In this document: piece by piece, positions 43,702 through 52,162 of the stretch
Position numbering within the stretch: position 1 is the first letter of the stretch
How the letters are laid out: every line of letters starts with the position of its first letter
Source of the DNA: Polaromonas sp.
GTDB lineage: Bacteria > Pseudomonadota > Gammaproteobacteria > Burkholderiales > Burkholderiaceae_C
Direction: 5' to 3'
Assembly: GCF_030680935.1 (NCBI RefSeq)
Contig: NZ_JAUXUP010000004.1
Location: forward strand, 1 to 64,000
Length of the DNA: 64,000 bases
Translations under genes and position numbers: made by a program
The notes under the pieces: generated by a model
The model's input: the letters and a program-made list of their open reading frames with translations, nothing else
The model's database searches: none
What the model was told of the DNA's origin: nothing

Positions 43702-45426
43702 ATGCTGGAAACACAACCCGCCTACGCGCAACCGGCGTTCACCAACGGCTACGAGTTCACTAAAGGGAAGGGCTATGTCCTGCCTGAATACCCGTTTGTC
43801 GCGCCCCCCGAGCTCCAATCGAAAGAAATCACACGCCACCCGGTCGTCATCGTCGGCGGCGGCATCACCGGCCTCAGTCTGGCCTGTGCGCTGGCACGTT
43901 ATGGGGTAAAGGCGGTGCTGCTGGATGAAGACAACACAGTAGGCGTGAAGGGCGCCTCTTCGCGCGGCATCTGCTACACGCAGAAGTCACTGGAGATCTT
44001 TCACCGGCTCGGCATTTATGAGCGGATTGCCGCCAAGGGTGTGCAGTGGAGCGTGGGCCGCACCTTTGCCGGTGACGACGAGGTGTACAGCTTTGACCTG
44101 CGCCAGCAAGGCAACTTCAACCTCTCGACCCAGCCACCTTTCATCAATATCCAGCAGTTCTACATTGAGGGCTACCTGGTCGAGCGTATCTACGAGCTGG
44201 GCCATGTGGACATGCGCTGGAAGTCGCGCGTCACTTCTTTCACGCAGAATGCCGATGTTGCCACGCTGACGGTAGAAACGCCTGCGGGCAGGTACCAAGT
44301 CGAAGCCGAACACGTCATTGACGCGTCCGGCTCGCACACGCCTTTTCACGACTGGGTGGGCGCCACCATGCAGAACAAACGCGGCGACGATCGCTGGTGT
44401 ATCGCCGACGTGCGCTTTTCCACGCGCCCGCCGGTTGAACGCCACACCTGGATTGAAGCGCCCTTCAATGAAAACCGCGCCGTCTGGCAGCATCTGATGG
44501 CCGATGACGTCTGGCGCATTGACTACCAGATGGCCCCGAACGCCAACCCCGACGAGGTCAGCCGGGAAGACGTGGTGCGCGAGCGCCTGCAGCGGCAGTT
44601 TGGCCCGGATGTCGAGGTCGAGATTGTCTGGGTGGGCCCCTATGCCTACCGCAGCCGTTGTCTGGACAAGTTGCGTCTGGGCCGGGTTTTCTTCATGGGA
44701 GATACCGCGAAAATTGTCAGCCCCTTCGGCGCACGCGGTGGCAACACCGGTGTGGCCGATGCCGATAACCTGGCCTGGAAACTGGCAGCCGTGTCGCGCG
44801 GCCGCGCGAGCGCGGCACTGCTGGAAAGCTACAACGACGAGCGCCTGGAAGCGGCCCGACAAAACGTGCAGGTGACCAATCGCACTGCGCGTTTTTTGCG
44901 GCCGGCAGACGGCATGGAGCGCTGCTTTCGCACGGCCGCCATCGGACTGGCAAAACAGTACCCGTTTGCACGCGCGCTGGTCAACACAGGTCGTATGGCG
45001 GTGGCCAACAACTACACACAATCAGCCATCTGCGAAAGCACGGGTGGGCAATCGGTGCAGAACGTGGCCTTCCGATGGGCCAACGGAACCGAAGGCACGG
45101 TGAACGACCTGCTGCAATGGGCAGATGGCGATTTGCTGGTGCTGGTGTTTGGTGAACTTACAAGCACCGGCCTGGAACGCTTGCGCCAACTGGCCCGGCA
45201 TGCGCCTGTGCGCAGCGTGCAGGTGCTGGGCCAGGACGAGCGGGCGGCGGCGGTGGAACACCTGCGCGACGTCAATACACGCGGCAACGCCCACCTGCAG
45301 GGCGCCTGCCATGTTTTTGGCCACGCCTGGGCATTGCTGCGTCCGGACGGCTATCTGGCCGCCACGGGCGAGGCGGTGGACGGCCAGCTGGTCACCGCTG
45401 TCGAAAAAACCCTGGGCCTGCGTTAA
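43702..45426 (+). CDS. FAD-dependent aromatic monooxygenase (PheA/TfdB/MhpA family)
   Basis: About 574 residues. Rossmann FAD motif VVIVGGGITGLSLACALARYG near the N-terminus, DG-like motif with SRGICYTQKSLEIFHRLG, and the second FAD block RVFFMGDTAKIVSPFGARGG followed by NTGVADADNLAWKLA. The C-terminal thioredoxin-like domain of this family is seen at LLVLVFGELTSTGLERL. It hydroxylates a phenol-like ring using NADPH (family knowledge). Start uncertain: ATG 43702, 43672, or GTG 43642, none with a strong SD; the domain begins soon after 43702. Followed by DUF2783. Confidence 0.82.
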   Translation: MLETQPAYAQPAFTNGYEFTKGKGYVLPEYPFVAPPELQSKEITRHPVVIVGGGITGLSLACALARYGVKAVLLDEDNTVGVKGASSRGICYTQKSLEIFHRLGIYERIAAKGVQWSVGRTFAGDDEVYSFDLRQQGNFNLSTQPPFINIQQFYIEGYLVERIYELGHVDMRWKSRVTSFTQNADVATLTVETPAGRYQVEAEHVIDASGSHTPFHDWVGATMQNKRGDDRWCIADVRFSTRPPVERHTWIEAPFNENRAVWQHLMADDVWRIDYQMAPNANPDEVSREDVVRERLQRQFGPDVEVEIVWVGPYAYRSRCLDKLRLGRVFFMGDTAKIVSPFGARGGNTGVADADNLAWKLAAVSRGRASAALLESYNDERLEAARQNVQVTNRTARFLRPADGMERCFRTAAIGLAKQYPFARALVNTGRMAVANNYTQSAICESTGGQSVQNVAFRWANGTEGTVNDLLQWADGDLLVLVFGELTSTGLERLRQLARHAPVRSVQVLGQDERAAAVEHLRDVNTRGNAHLQGACHVFGHAWALLRPDGYLAATGEAVDGQLVTAVEKTLGLR

Positions 45427-45450
45427 GACTTCCGAAGTCAGGACGAACAC

Positions 45451-45642
45451 ATGAAAACCAAAGCCAATTTCCAGGACGCGGATGCGTTTTACGAGTGCCT
45501 GCTTGACGCGCATCAGGGGCTGAGCCGCGACGAGTCTGAGCTGCTCAACGCCAGGCTGATCCTGATCCTGGCCAACCAGCTGGGCGATGCGTCACTGCTG
45601 CAAGCCTGCATTGCAGCGGCCAAACCGGCTGAGTCAAACTGA
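45451..45642 (+). CDS. DUF2783 small protein
   Basis: A 63-residue protein: NFQDADAFYECLLDAHQGLS, then ESELLNARLILILANQLGD. Matches the DUF2783 family, small helical proteins encoded right after flavin monooxygenases of aromatic degradation in proteobacteria, as here (24 bp from the stop). Possibly a subunit or accessory of the monooxygenase; this is inference from neighbourhood. Confidence 0.82.
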   Translation: MKTKANFQDADAFYECLLDAHQGLSRDESELLNARLILILANQLGDASLLQACIAAAKPAESN

Positions 45643-45666
45643 AGCAGGCGCCAGTCGAATAAAATC

Positions 45667-45722
45667 GGGGCAATTCCTCCAACCCAAGGCGGCATCCAGG
45701 TGATGCCGTTTTTCATTGCCCC
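45667..45722 (+). promoter_or_regulatory. Nested-stem valS leader: outer stem enclosing a terminator-like hairpin
   Basis: Outer stem: GGGGCAAT (45667-45674) pairs perfectly with ATTGCCCC (45715-45722), ending flush with the valS ATG at 45723. Inside, CGGCATC (45690-45696), loop CAGGT, GATGCCG (45702-45708) form a 7-bp perfect stem followed by TTTTT (45709-45713). A TAAAAT hexamer at about 45659-45664 could be the -10. If transcripts start near 45670 the hairpin would be an attenuator; otherwise it terminates the preceding operon and valS starts leaderless. Confidence 0.6.
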
Positions 45723-48629
45723 ATGACCGATTCTGCCAAGCCCACGCCCGCGCTCCCCGCCACTGATGCCATCACGGCGCGGGTGACCGTCCCCACACCG
45801 GGGCTGGACAGCCTGGCCAAATCGTTTGAACCCGCCGCAATAGAGCGTCAATGGGCTCCGCTCTGGGAAACCAGCGGCATGTACGAACCGACGCTGGACG
45901 CGGCCCTTCCCTCGTTTGCTATCCAGCTGCCGCCGCCCAATGTGACCGGCACGCTGCACATGGGCCATGCTTTCAACCAGACCATCATGGACTCGCTGAC
46001 GCGTTACCACCGCATGCGCGGCCACAACACCTTGTGGGTGCCGGGTACCGACCACGCCGGCATCGCGACGCAAATCGTTGTCGAGCGCAAGCTGCAGGGC
46101 GAAGGCAAAAGCCGGCACGACCTGGGCCGCGAAAAATTCGCCGAAAAAGTGTGGGAGTGGAAGGAAGAATCGGGAACCACCATCACGCGCCAGATGCGCC
46201 GCATGGGCGACTCGGTGGCCTGGAAACACGAGTACTTCACGATGGACCCGAAGATGTCCAAAGTGGTCACCTCGACCTTCGTGCAGCTTTACGAGCAGGG
46301 CCTGATCTACCGCGGCAAGCGTCTGGTCAACTGGGACCCCATCCTCAAATCCGCGGTGTCAGACCTGGAAGTTGAAAGCGAAGAGGAAGACGGCTTTCTC
46401 TGGCATATCTCTTATCCGCTGACCGATGGAAGCGGCTCGCTGACAGTGGCCACCACCCGCCCCGAAACCATGCTCGGCGACGTGGCCGTGATGGTTCACC
46501 CCGAGGACGAGCGCTACAAGCACCTCATTGGCAAACTCGTCAAGCTGCCGCTGTGCGACCGCGACATCCCGGTCATCGCCGACGACTATGTGGACAAGGC
46601 CTTCGGTACCGGCGTGGTGAAAGTCACGCCCGCACACGACAGCAACGACTATGCGGTGGGCCAACGTCATCAACTGCCCATGATTGGTGTACTGACACTC
46701 GATGCAGCCATCAATGACAACGCGCCCGGGAAATACCGCGGCATGGACCGCTTCGTGGCGCGAAAGGCCGTGGTGGCCGACCTCGAAGCCCTGGGCTTTC
46801 TGGTTGAGGTCAAGAAGCACAAACTGATGGTGCCGCGCTGCGCCCGCACCGGCGCCGTCATCGAACCGATGCTGACCGATCAGTGGTTCGTCGCCATGAG
46901 CAAAGTCAGCGACCAGGACCCGACCGGCAAATCGATTGCCCAGAAGGCGCGCGATGCGGTCGACAGCGGCGCGGTCAAGTTTGTACCCGAGCAATGGGTC
47001 AACACCTACAACCAGTGGATGGGCAACATCCAGGACTGGTGCATCTCGCGCCAGCTCTGGTGGGGCCACCAGATCCCGGCCTGGTACGACGAAGACGGCA
47101 AGGTCTATGTCGCAGAAAGCGATGCCGCGGCCCAGGCCCAGGCGCCGGGCAAGACGCTGACGCGCGACCCCGATGTGCTGGACACCTGGTACTCCTCGGC
47201 GCTGGTGCCCTTCTCGTCCCTCGGCTGGCCCGAAAAAACCAAAGAACTCGATCTCTTTTTGCCGTCCAGCGTGCTCGTCACCGGCTACGACATCATCTTC
47301 TTCTGGGTGGCACGGATGATCATGATGACCACGCATTTCACCGGCCAGGTGCCTTTCCACCACGTGTATATCCACGGCCTGGTGAAAGACGCGCAGGGCA
47401 AGAAGATGAGCAAGTCAGAGGGCAATGTGCTGGACCCGGTCGATCTGATCGACGGCATCGAGCTGGCCCCACTGCTGGACAAACGCTCGCAAGGCCTGCG
47501 CAAGCCGGAGACCGCACCGACCGTGCGTAAAAACACCGAGAAGGAATTTCCGGCGGGCATCCCCGCCTATGGCGCGGACGCCCTGCGTTTTACCTTCGCC
47601 TCGCTGGCCAGCCTGGGCCGCAGCATCAACTTTGACAGCAAGCGCTGCGAGGGTTACCGCAACTTCTGCAACAAGCTCTGGAACGCCACACGTTTCACGC
47701 TGATGAACTGCGAAGGGCAGGATTGCGGCCTGGCAGAACACAGCAAAGAGCAGTGCGCACCGGGCGCTGAATTTCACAACTACCTGACGTTCTCGCAGGC
47801 CGACCGCTGGATTTCATCAACCATGCAACGTGTCGAAGCGGACGTTGCCAAGGGTTTCGCGGACTACCGTCTGGACAATGTGGCCACCCGCATTTACCAG
47901 TTCGTCTGGGACGAGTTTTGCGACTGGTACCTGGAAATTGCCAAGGTACAGATCCAGCACGGCAGCCCCGCAGAACAACGCGCGACACGCCGTACGCTGA
48001 TCCGCACACTCGAAGCCATCCTGCGACTGGCGCACCCCGTGATCCCCTTCATCACCGAAGAGCTGTGGCAAAAAGTCGCTCCCGTAGCGGGGCTGAAAAA
48101 AGGCTTGTACATCGGCCAGGCCGCCTACCCGCAAAGCCAGCCCGCGAAGATTGATCCGCTGGCTGAGGCTCATGTTGCCAAACTCAAAACCCTGGTGGAT
48201 GCCTCCAGAGTCCTGCGCGGCGAGATGAAGGTGTCACCTGCCACGCGCCTGCCCCTGTTCGTGCTGGGTGACAGCGCCTTCATGAGCCAGTCCGGGCCCG
48301 TGATCAAGGCGCTCGCCAAGCTCAGCGAAGTCAGGGTGTTTGAAAGCGCTACCGAATGGGCGGCAGCGGCCCAGGCGGCACCGGTGGTGGTGGTGGGCGA
48401 GGCCCGTATTTGCCTGCACATGGAAATTGACGTGGCCGCCGAAAAAACCCGCCTCGGCAAGGAAGCGACGCGACTGGAAGGCGAGCTGGTCAAGGTTCAG
48501 GCCAAGCTGGCCAACGAAGCCTTTGTCGCCAAGGTGCCGCCAGCCGTGCTGGAGCAGGAGCGCAAACGCCTGACCGATTTCACGGCCACGCTTGAAAAAA
48601 TCCGCGAGCAACTCGCGAGACTCAACTAA
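45723..48629 (+). CDS. valS: Valyl-tRNA synthetase
   Basis: A 968-residue class I synthetase. HIGH block: [17 protein letters not shown] (about residues 73-89); KMSKS block: [16 protein letters not shown] (about 561-576). The editing-domain start [16 protein letters not shown] is intact. A C-terminal coiled-coil arm ([18 protein letters not shown]) binds tRNA. The start is ATG 45723. The gene sits behind the strong structured leader. Its 3' end faces a convergent dehydrogenase gene across a palindromic element. Confidence 0.97.
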   Translation: MTDSAKPTPALPATDAITARVTVPTPGLDSLAKSFEPAAIERQWAPLWETSGMYEPTLDAALPSFAIQLPPPNVTGTLHMGHAFNQTIMDSLTRYHRMRGHNTLWVPGTDHAGIATQIVVERKLQGEGKSRHDLGREKFAEKVWEWKEESGTTITRQMRRMGDSVAWKHEYFTMDPKMSKVVTSTFVQLYEQGLIYRGKRLVNWDPILKSAVSDLEVESEEEDGFLWHISYPLTDGSGSLTVATTRPETMLGDVAVMVHPEDERYKHLIGKLVKLPLCDRDIPVIADDYVDKAFGTGVVKVTPAHDSNDYAVGQRHQLPMIGVLTLDAAINDNAPGKYRGMDRFVARKAVVADLEALGFLVEVKKHKLMVPRCARTGAVIEPMLTDQWFVAMSKVSDQDPTGKSIAQKARDAVDSGAVKFVPEQWVNTYNQWMGNIQDWCISRQLWWGHQIPAWYDEDGKVYVAESDAAAQAQAPGKTLTRDPDVLDTWYSSALVPFSSLGWPEKTKELDLFLPSSVLVTGYDIIFFWVARMIMMTTHFTGQVPFHHVYIHGLVKDAQGKKMSKSEGNVLDPVDLIDGIELAPLLDKRSQGLRKPETAPTVRKNTEKEFPAGIPAYGADALRFTFASLASLGRSINFDSKRCEGYRNFCNKLWNATRFTLMNCEGQDCGLAEHSKEQCAPGAEFHNYLTFSQADRWISSTMQRVEADVAKGFADYRLDNVATRIYQFVWDEFCDWYLEIAKVQIQHGSPAEQRATRRTLIRTLEAILRLAHPVIPFITEELWQKVAPVAGLKKGLYIGQAAYPQSQPAKIDPLAEAHVAKLKTLVDASRVLRGEMKVSPATRLPLFVLGDSAFMSQSGPVIKALAKLSEVRVFESATEWAAAAQAAPVVVVGEARICLHMEIDVAAEKTRLGKEATRLEGELVKVQAKLANEAFVAKVPPAVLEQERKRLTDFTATLEKIREQLARLN

Positions 48630-48635
48630 CACACC

Positions 48636-48784
48636 TGCCGAACGCCCCGGGGATCCATTCAAGCTGCGGCTGCGAACCTGCTTGAGCAGGTTTGGACAGG
48701 CGCCAGAAGCGAAGCCTCTGGCGAGCGGCGGCCTGCAAGGTGCAGGGAGCTTGCGCGTTGTGAGCAAGCGTGGGGGCTATACCG
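48636..48784. repeat. Convergent-gene intergenic element (type B)
   Basis: Between valS and the convergent dehydrogenase. Contains hairpins AACCTGC-TTGA-GCAGGTT (48675-48692) and CGCCAGA...TCTGGCG (48701-48723), and ends GTGAGCAAGCGTGGGGGCTAT. The last block matches the end of the element at 50865-50955 (GTGAGCGAACGTGGGGGC). Probably a bidirectional termination/repeat element common in this family. Confidence 0.65.
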
Positions 48785-49801
48785 CTATCGGATCATCAAG
48801 TCATGGTCGCCCCATTGTGAGGGCGATATCGCGCCGGGCAGTTCCATATCCATGGGCGCGCTGGGCACATATTCGACGCCGCGCTGCTCGGCGCTGATGG
48901 CTTCATGCATGCGATGCGCCACATACCAGCTTGAGCGCAGCCGCGCCTCGCGCGTGTGCGAGCCGAGCCTTGGTGTGATGAACAGGTTTTTCAGCCCGTT
49001 CAGGGGTGAGCTTTGACCCGTGAAATTGTCTTCGGCGCCGTCCAGAATGCAGGCCTCGATACGACCATCAGACAAGGCAGCGGCCAGCGCCACTTCGTCG
49101 AACAGGGCGCTTCGACTGATGCCTACCCAGACTTGCCCGCGCTTGCAGGCCGCCAGCAATTTTTCGTTCACGAAACCCCTGAACCGCGCCGCATACAACA
49201 TCTGCACCGACACGGCATCAGACTGGCTGACCAGTTCGGTCAAAGTCACGGGCTGGATACGCAGGCGCTCCCAGATGGGTGCCGTGTGGTGGACGGCAGG
49301 GTCATAACCAATCAAGCGCACGCCCAGACCGGTCAACATGCCGGCCAGTGTGTGTGCCGTGGGGGCCAGGCCCAGGATGCCTATGGTGCTGCCATGCAGT
49401 TCACGCCCCATCTGGCCCGAGGGATGGCGCCGGCCCATCAGTGCCGACACCACACCGCGCCGGTACAGCAGCAACAGGCTGCTGAGCAGGTATTCGGCGT
49501 TGGAGCGTACATTGGCGCTGCTGGCATGGATGACCTTGATGCCACGCTCTTTGCAGGCTTCCAGGTCGGTGTTGTCGGTGCCCACATGCAGCCGGCCCAC
49601 TGCCTTGAGCTTGGGCAGGAAATCCAGAAAATCGCGGGTCACCACGGTCTGCCGGGGGAAAACGATGCCCCGGGTTTTATAGGCGGCCTTGCGCAGCACA
49701 GTGAGGTCATCGGCCAACTCGGGCCGGTATTCCACGCTGTGTCGGGTTTCCAGCCAGGCCATGGCCTCTGGAACCAATGCATCAAGAAGTAAGATGTCCA
49801 A
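48785..49801 (-). CDS. D-2-hydroxyacid dehydrogenase-family protein, probably inactive
   Basis: A 338-residue protein with the family fold: ARGLE-like VGRLHVGTDNTDLEACKERG, then a nucleotide-binding region. The glycine motif is GILGLAPTAHTLA (usual GxGxxG replaced). The catalytic Arg may survive in GISRSALFDE. The usual TPH...H is TPRLGSHT: the catalytic His is replaced by Arg. So dehydrogenase activity is doubtful. It is divergent from galU. Possibly a phosphoglycerate-dehydrogenase relative repurposed for binding. Confidence 0.72.
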   Translation of the reverse strand: MDILLLDALVPEAMAWLETRHSVEYRPELADDLTVLRKAAYKTRGIVFPRQTVVTRDFLDFLPKLKAVGRLHVGTDNTDLEACKERGIKVIHASSANVRSNAEYLLSSLLLLYRRGVVSALMGRRHPSGQMGRELHGSTIGILGLAPTAHTLAGMLTGLGVRLIGYDPAVHHTAPIWERLRIQPVTLTELVSQSDAVSVQMLYAARFRGFVNEKLLAACKRGQVWVGISRSALFDEVALAAALSDGRIEACILDGAEDNFTGQSSPLNGLKNLFITPRLGSHTREARLRSSWYVAHRMHEAISAEQRGVEYVPSAPMDMELPGAISPSQWGDHDLMIR

Positions 49802-49906
49802 AAACTGCCCCTTGTTACTGTTATTCTTTTTCCGCTATCTCGCGGCCAGTCTTGTCGCCAATGTAGCGATCACGCAACACTCTAGTCCCTTTAACCACCC
49901 TAGTAA

Positions 49907-50788
49907 ATGAATAAAGTCACAACTTTGAAGAAGGCCGTTTTTCCTGTCGCCGGCTTGGGTACCCGTTTTTTACCCGCCACCAAGGCCCAGCCGAAGGAAA
50001 TGTTGCCGGTGGTGGACAAACCCCTGATTCAGTACGCCGTTGAAGAAGCTTACGCAGCGGGCATACGTCACATGATTTTTGTCACCGGACGCAATAAGCG
50101 GGCCATCGAAGATCACTTTGACACCGCCTATGAGCTCGAAACCGAGCTGGAGGCTTCCCAAAAGCTCGACCTGCTGGCTCTGGTGCGCTCGATGAACCCC
50201 AGTGATATGGACTTTTCCTACGTGCGCCAGCCCCGCTCGCTGGGTCTGGGGCACGCCGTTTTATGCGCCGAACACCTGGTTGGCAACGAACCCTTTGCGG
50301 TGCTGCTGGCCGACGACCTGATGGTAGGCACGCCACCCGTGCTGGCGCAAATGGCGGCCCGGTTTGCCGAATTGCAGCAGTCGGTGCTGGCCGTTCAGGA
50401 GGTGCCCCTGGCGCACACGAAACGCTACGGCATGGTGGCCGGTGAGACGATTGGCGACAGGCTCATGAAGGTCAGCAAGATGGTGGAAAAACCGGCGCCA
50501 GAGGTCGCTCCTTCGCGCATGGCGGTGGCTGGTCGCTACATTTTGACGCCAGCGGTGTTCCAGCACATTCGCAGCCAGCCTACCGGCGTGGGCGGTGAGA
50601 TTCAGCTGACCGATGGCATTGCCGGGCTGATGACGCAAGAGGCGGTTTATGCCTTCCAGTACAGCGGCAAACGTTATGACTGTGGCAGCAAGGAAGGTTT
50701 TCTGGAGGCCACTGTTGAGCTGGCACTGGCCCATCCGGAAGTTGGCGAGCACTTCCGCAACTACCTGAAAAACCTGCAGATTCCCTGA
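49907..50788 (+). CDS. galU: UTP-glucose-1-phosphate uridylyltransferase
   Basis: A 293-residue nucleotidyltransferase making UDP-glucose. [36 protein letters not shown] is the full substrate-binding N-terminal signature, here split: [17 protein letters not shown] and [35 protein letters not shown] near the C-terminus is also diagnostic. UDP-glucose would supply the glucan synthase at 8289 and other polymers. Start ATG 49907; the 105-bp gap to the divergent dehydrogenase must hold promoters for both. Confidence 0.95.
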   Translation: MNKVTTLKKAVFPVAGLGTRFLPATKAQPKEMLPVVDKPLIQYAVEEAYAAGIRHMIFVTGRNKRAIEDHFDTAYELETELEASQKLDLLALVRSMNPSDMDFSYVRQPRSLGLGHAVLCAEHLVGNEPFAVLLADDLMVGTPPVLAQMAARFAELQQSVLAVQEVPLAHTKRYGMVAGETIGDRLMKVSKMVEKPAPEVAPSRMAVAGRYILTPAVFQHIRSQPTGVGGEIQLTDGIAGLMTQEAVYAFQYSGKRYDCGSKEGFLEATVELALAHPEVGEHFRNYLKNLQIP

Positions 50789-50864
50789 GTCGGCCCCGTG
50801 TAGCGCACGCCACCCCAAGCGAACACCCGCGCAGGAGCGCAAGGACCAATACCATTCCAGTAGG

Positions 50865-50955
50865 GGCCGCGGAACCGGCTTCGCCGGGCCGCAGGCGCAG
50901 CGGCCCCCCCCTGGGGGGCAGTGAGCTACACGAAGTGAGCGAACGTGGGGGCGAT
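50865..50955. repeat. Convergent-gene intergenic element (type C)
   Basis: Between galU and the convergent tusA. Contains CCGGCTTCGCCGG, a strong GCCCCCC/GGGGGGC stem, and ends AGTGAGCGAACGTGGGGGC, like the element after valS. The bases from 50789 to 50864 show nothing else. Confidence 0.65.
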
Positions 50956-51183
50956 TCAGCGTCGCTTGAGCACGTGAATGAAGTCGCCGCCTTCAGTCTG
51001 CTGCTCTACCAGCTCATTGCCAGTCTGCTTGGCAAATGCCATGAAGTCGCGCGTGGAACCAGCGTCAGTGGAGACCACCCGCAGCAACTGACCACTGCTC
51101 ATCTCGGCCAGGGCTTTTTTTGCCTTGAGAATGGGCAATGGGCAGTTCAGGCCTCGGGTATCAAGCTCTTTATCAATTTGCAT
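50956..51183 (-). CDS. tusA: TusA-family sulfurtransferase
   Basis: A 75-residue TusA/SirA protein. The persulfide-carrying Cys is in LDTRGLNCPLPILKAKKAL (CPxP motif, Cys about 14). The rest, GQLLRVVSTDAGSTRDFMAF, completes the small fold. It relays sulfur, for example to tRNA thiolation or molybdenum cofactor, from IscS-type desulfurases. Length is standard. The 236 bp to its 5' side (51184-51419) hold a repeat copy and no gene. Confidence 0.93.
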   Translation of the reverse strand: MQIDKELDTRGLNCPLPILKAKKALAEMSSGQLLRVVSTDAGSTRDFMAFAKQTGNELVEQQTEGGDFIHVLKRR

Positions 51184-51283
51184 GCGTGTGTCCTTGGGAT
51201 GGGCCGATTTTAAGCAAATACGCCGATTGGCAGGCCCCTGCGGTCATGCCCGTCGTCGAAAAAGCTGATCAACCCAAATAACC

Positions 51284-51325
51284 GCTACAAAATAGATAGC
51301 GGCTCATGTATACCCCGAAAGGGCC
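51284..51325 (+). repeat. Dispersed ~50-bp repeat, diverged copy between tusA and the Cys-repeat gene
   Basis: GCTACAAAATAGATAGCGGC, then TCATGTATACCCCGAAAGGGCC. Retains GCTA...ATAGC-GCT and the A-AAGGGC segment of the family consensus. Within 51184-51419, where no gene is seen. Confidence 0.55.
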
Positions 51326-51419
51326 ACAACCTGTTTTCATGCCGAACAGAAAAATTCCAGGTCCTGCAAGTCAGGCCGGGAATCGCTGAGTACAACAGTT
51401 GTGCGGCCCCTGCGCGGCA

Positions 51420-51992
51420 TTACTTCATGCCAAATTTTGCCTTCGCATCTGCCTGGCAGGCATCTTTGGCATTGCCGGACATGGCATCGCAACGCTCCTT
51501 GGCAGCCTTGTACATTACGTCATTTTTGTCACTGGAGGCGTCTTTTTTGGCATCCACCACAGCAGTAGCCTTGTCATTGTTCGGCTCTGCCCGGGCCTTG
51601 CTGACCTTGGCGTCTGCCTTGGCCGAGACGCGGGCAGCCTTGGCGTCCTTCACGCACACGTCCTTGGGATTGCCATCCAGGTCGTCGCACTTTTCCCTGG
51701 CAACGTCATAAGCTGCATCGGCCTTGGCATCGCGCACCTTTTTGTCTCGGCCGGGACTGGGTTTGTATTGGGCCGCCAGCTCGGCTTTGGCCACTTTTTC
51801 TGCACCTTTGGCTTCAGCTCGGCAGATGTCTTTGGCGTTGGCATTCAGGGCGGCGCACTTTTCCTTGGCGGATTTGTAGGCGGCCTCAACACTTTCTTTT
51901 TGCGTCTTGTATTGCGCTTTGGTGAGCGCCATCGCATGGCCTGCAAAAGCGCACGATACGGCCAGGGTCAACATGGATAGTTTGGTTTTCAT
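51420..51992 (-). CDS. Secreted Cys-repeat protein of unknown function
   Basis: A 190-residue exported protein (signal peptide to A-M-A, about residue 22) rich in Ala, Lys and Asp. Three imperfect repeats of about 25 residues: AKEKCAALNANAKDICRAEA, AREKCDDLDGNPKDVCVKDA, and AKERCDAMSGNAKDACQADA, each with a Cys-x9-Cys pair. The Cys pairs probably form disulfides in helical hairpins. This type is seen in Burkholderiales without known role; a periplasmic stress or chaperone function is speculation. Strong RBS AAGGAAA. Confidence 0.75.
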   Translation of the reverse strand: MKTKLSMLTLAVSCAFAGHAMALTKAQYKTQKESVEAAYKSAKEKCAALNANAKDICRAEAKGAEKVAKAELAAQYKPSPGRDKKVRDAKADAAYDVAREKCDDLDGNPKDVCVKDAKAARVSAKADAKVSKARAEPNNDKATAVVDAKKDASSDKNDVMYKAAKERCDAMSGNAKDACQADAKAKFGMK

Positions 51993-52091
51993 GGTGCATT
52001 TCCTTGAGGATGATTTTCGGAAAGTGAATGTTTTTCTGCCCTTCGACGGGAGAAAATCACTTTAGGAAAAAGTCAGCGCCGGCTTGATAGG

Positions 52092-52129
52092 CAAAAAGAA
52101 TAAGCACCCGTAGGCAGGCACCTACAGGG
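52092..52129 (-). terminator. Hairpin with T-run downstream of fbpB
   Basis: On the minus strand CCCTGTAGG pairs with CCTACGGG, then GCTTATTCTTTTTGC. Stem with a bulge, loop TGCCTG, followed by a T-rich run. It lies about 35 bp after the fbpB stop and is a plausible intrinsic terminator. Confidence 0.45.
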
Positions 52130-52162
52130 ATTCCGGCGGCACAACACACCCCAGTAGCAGAG

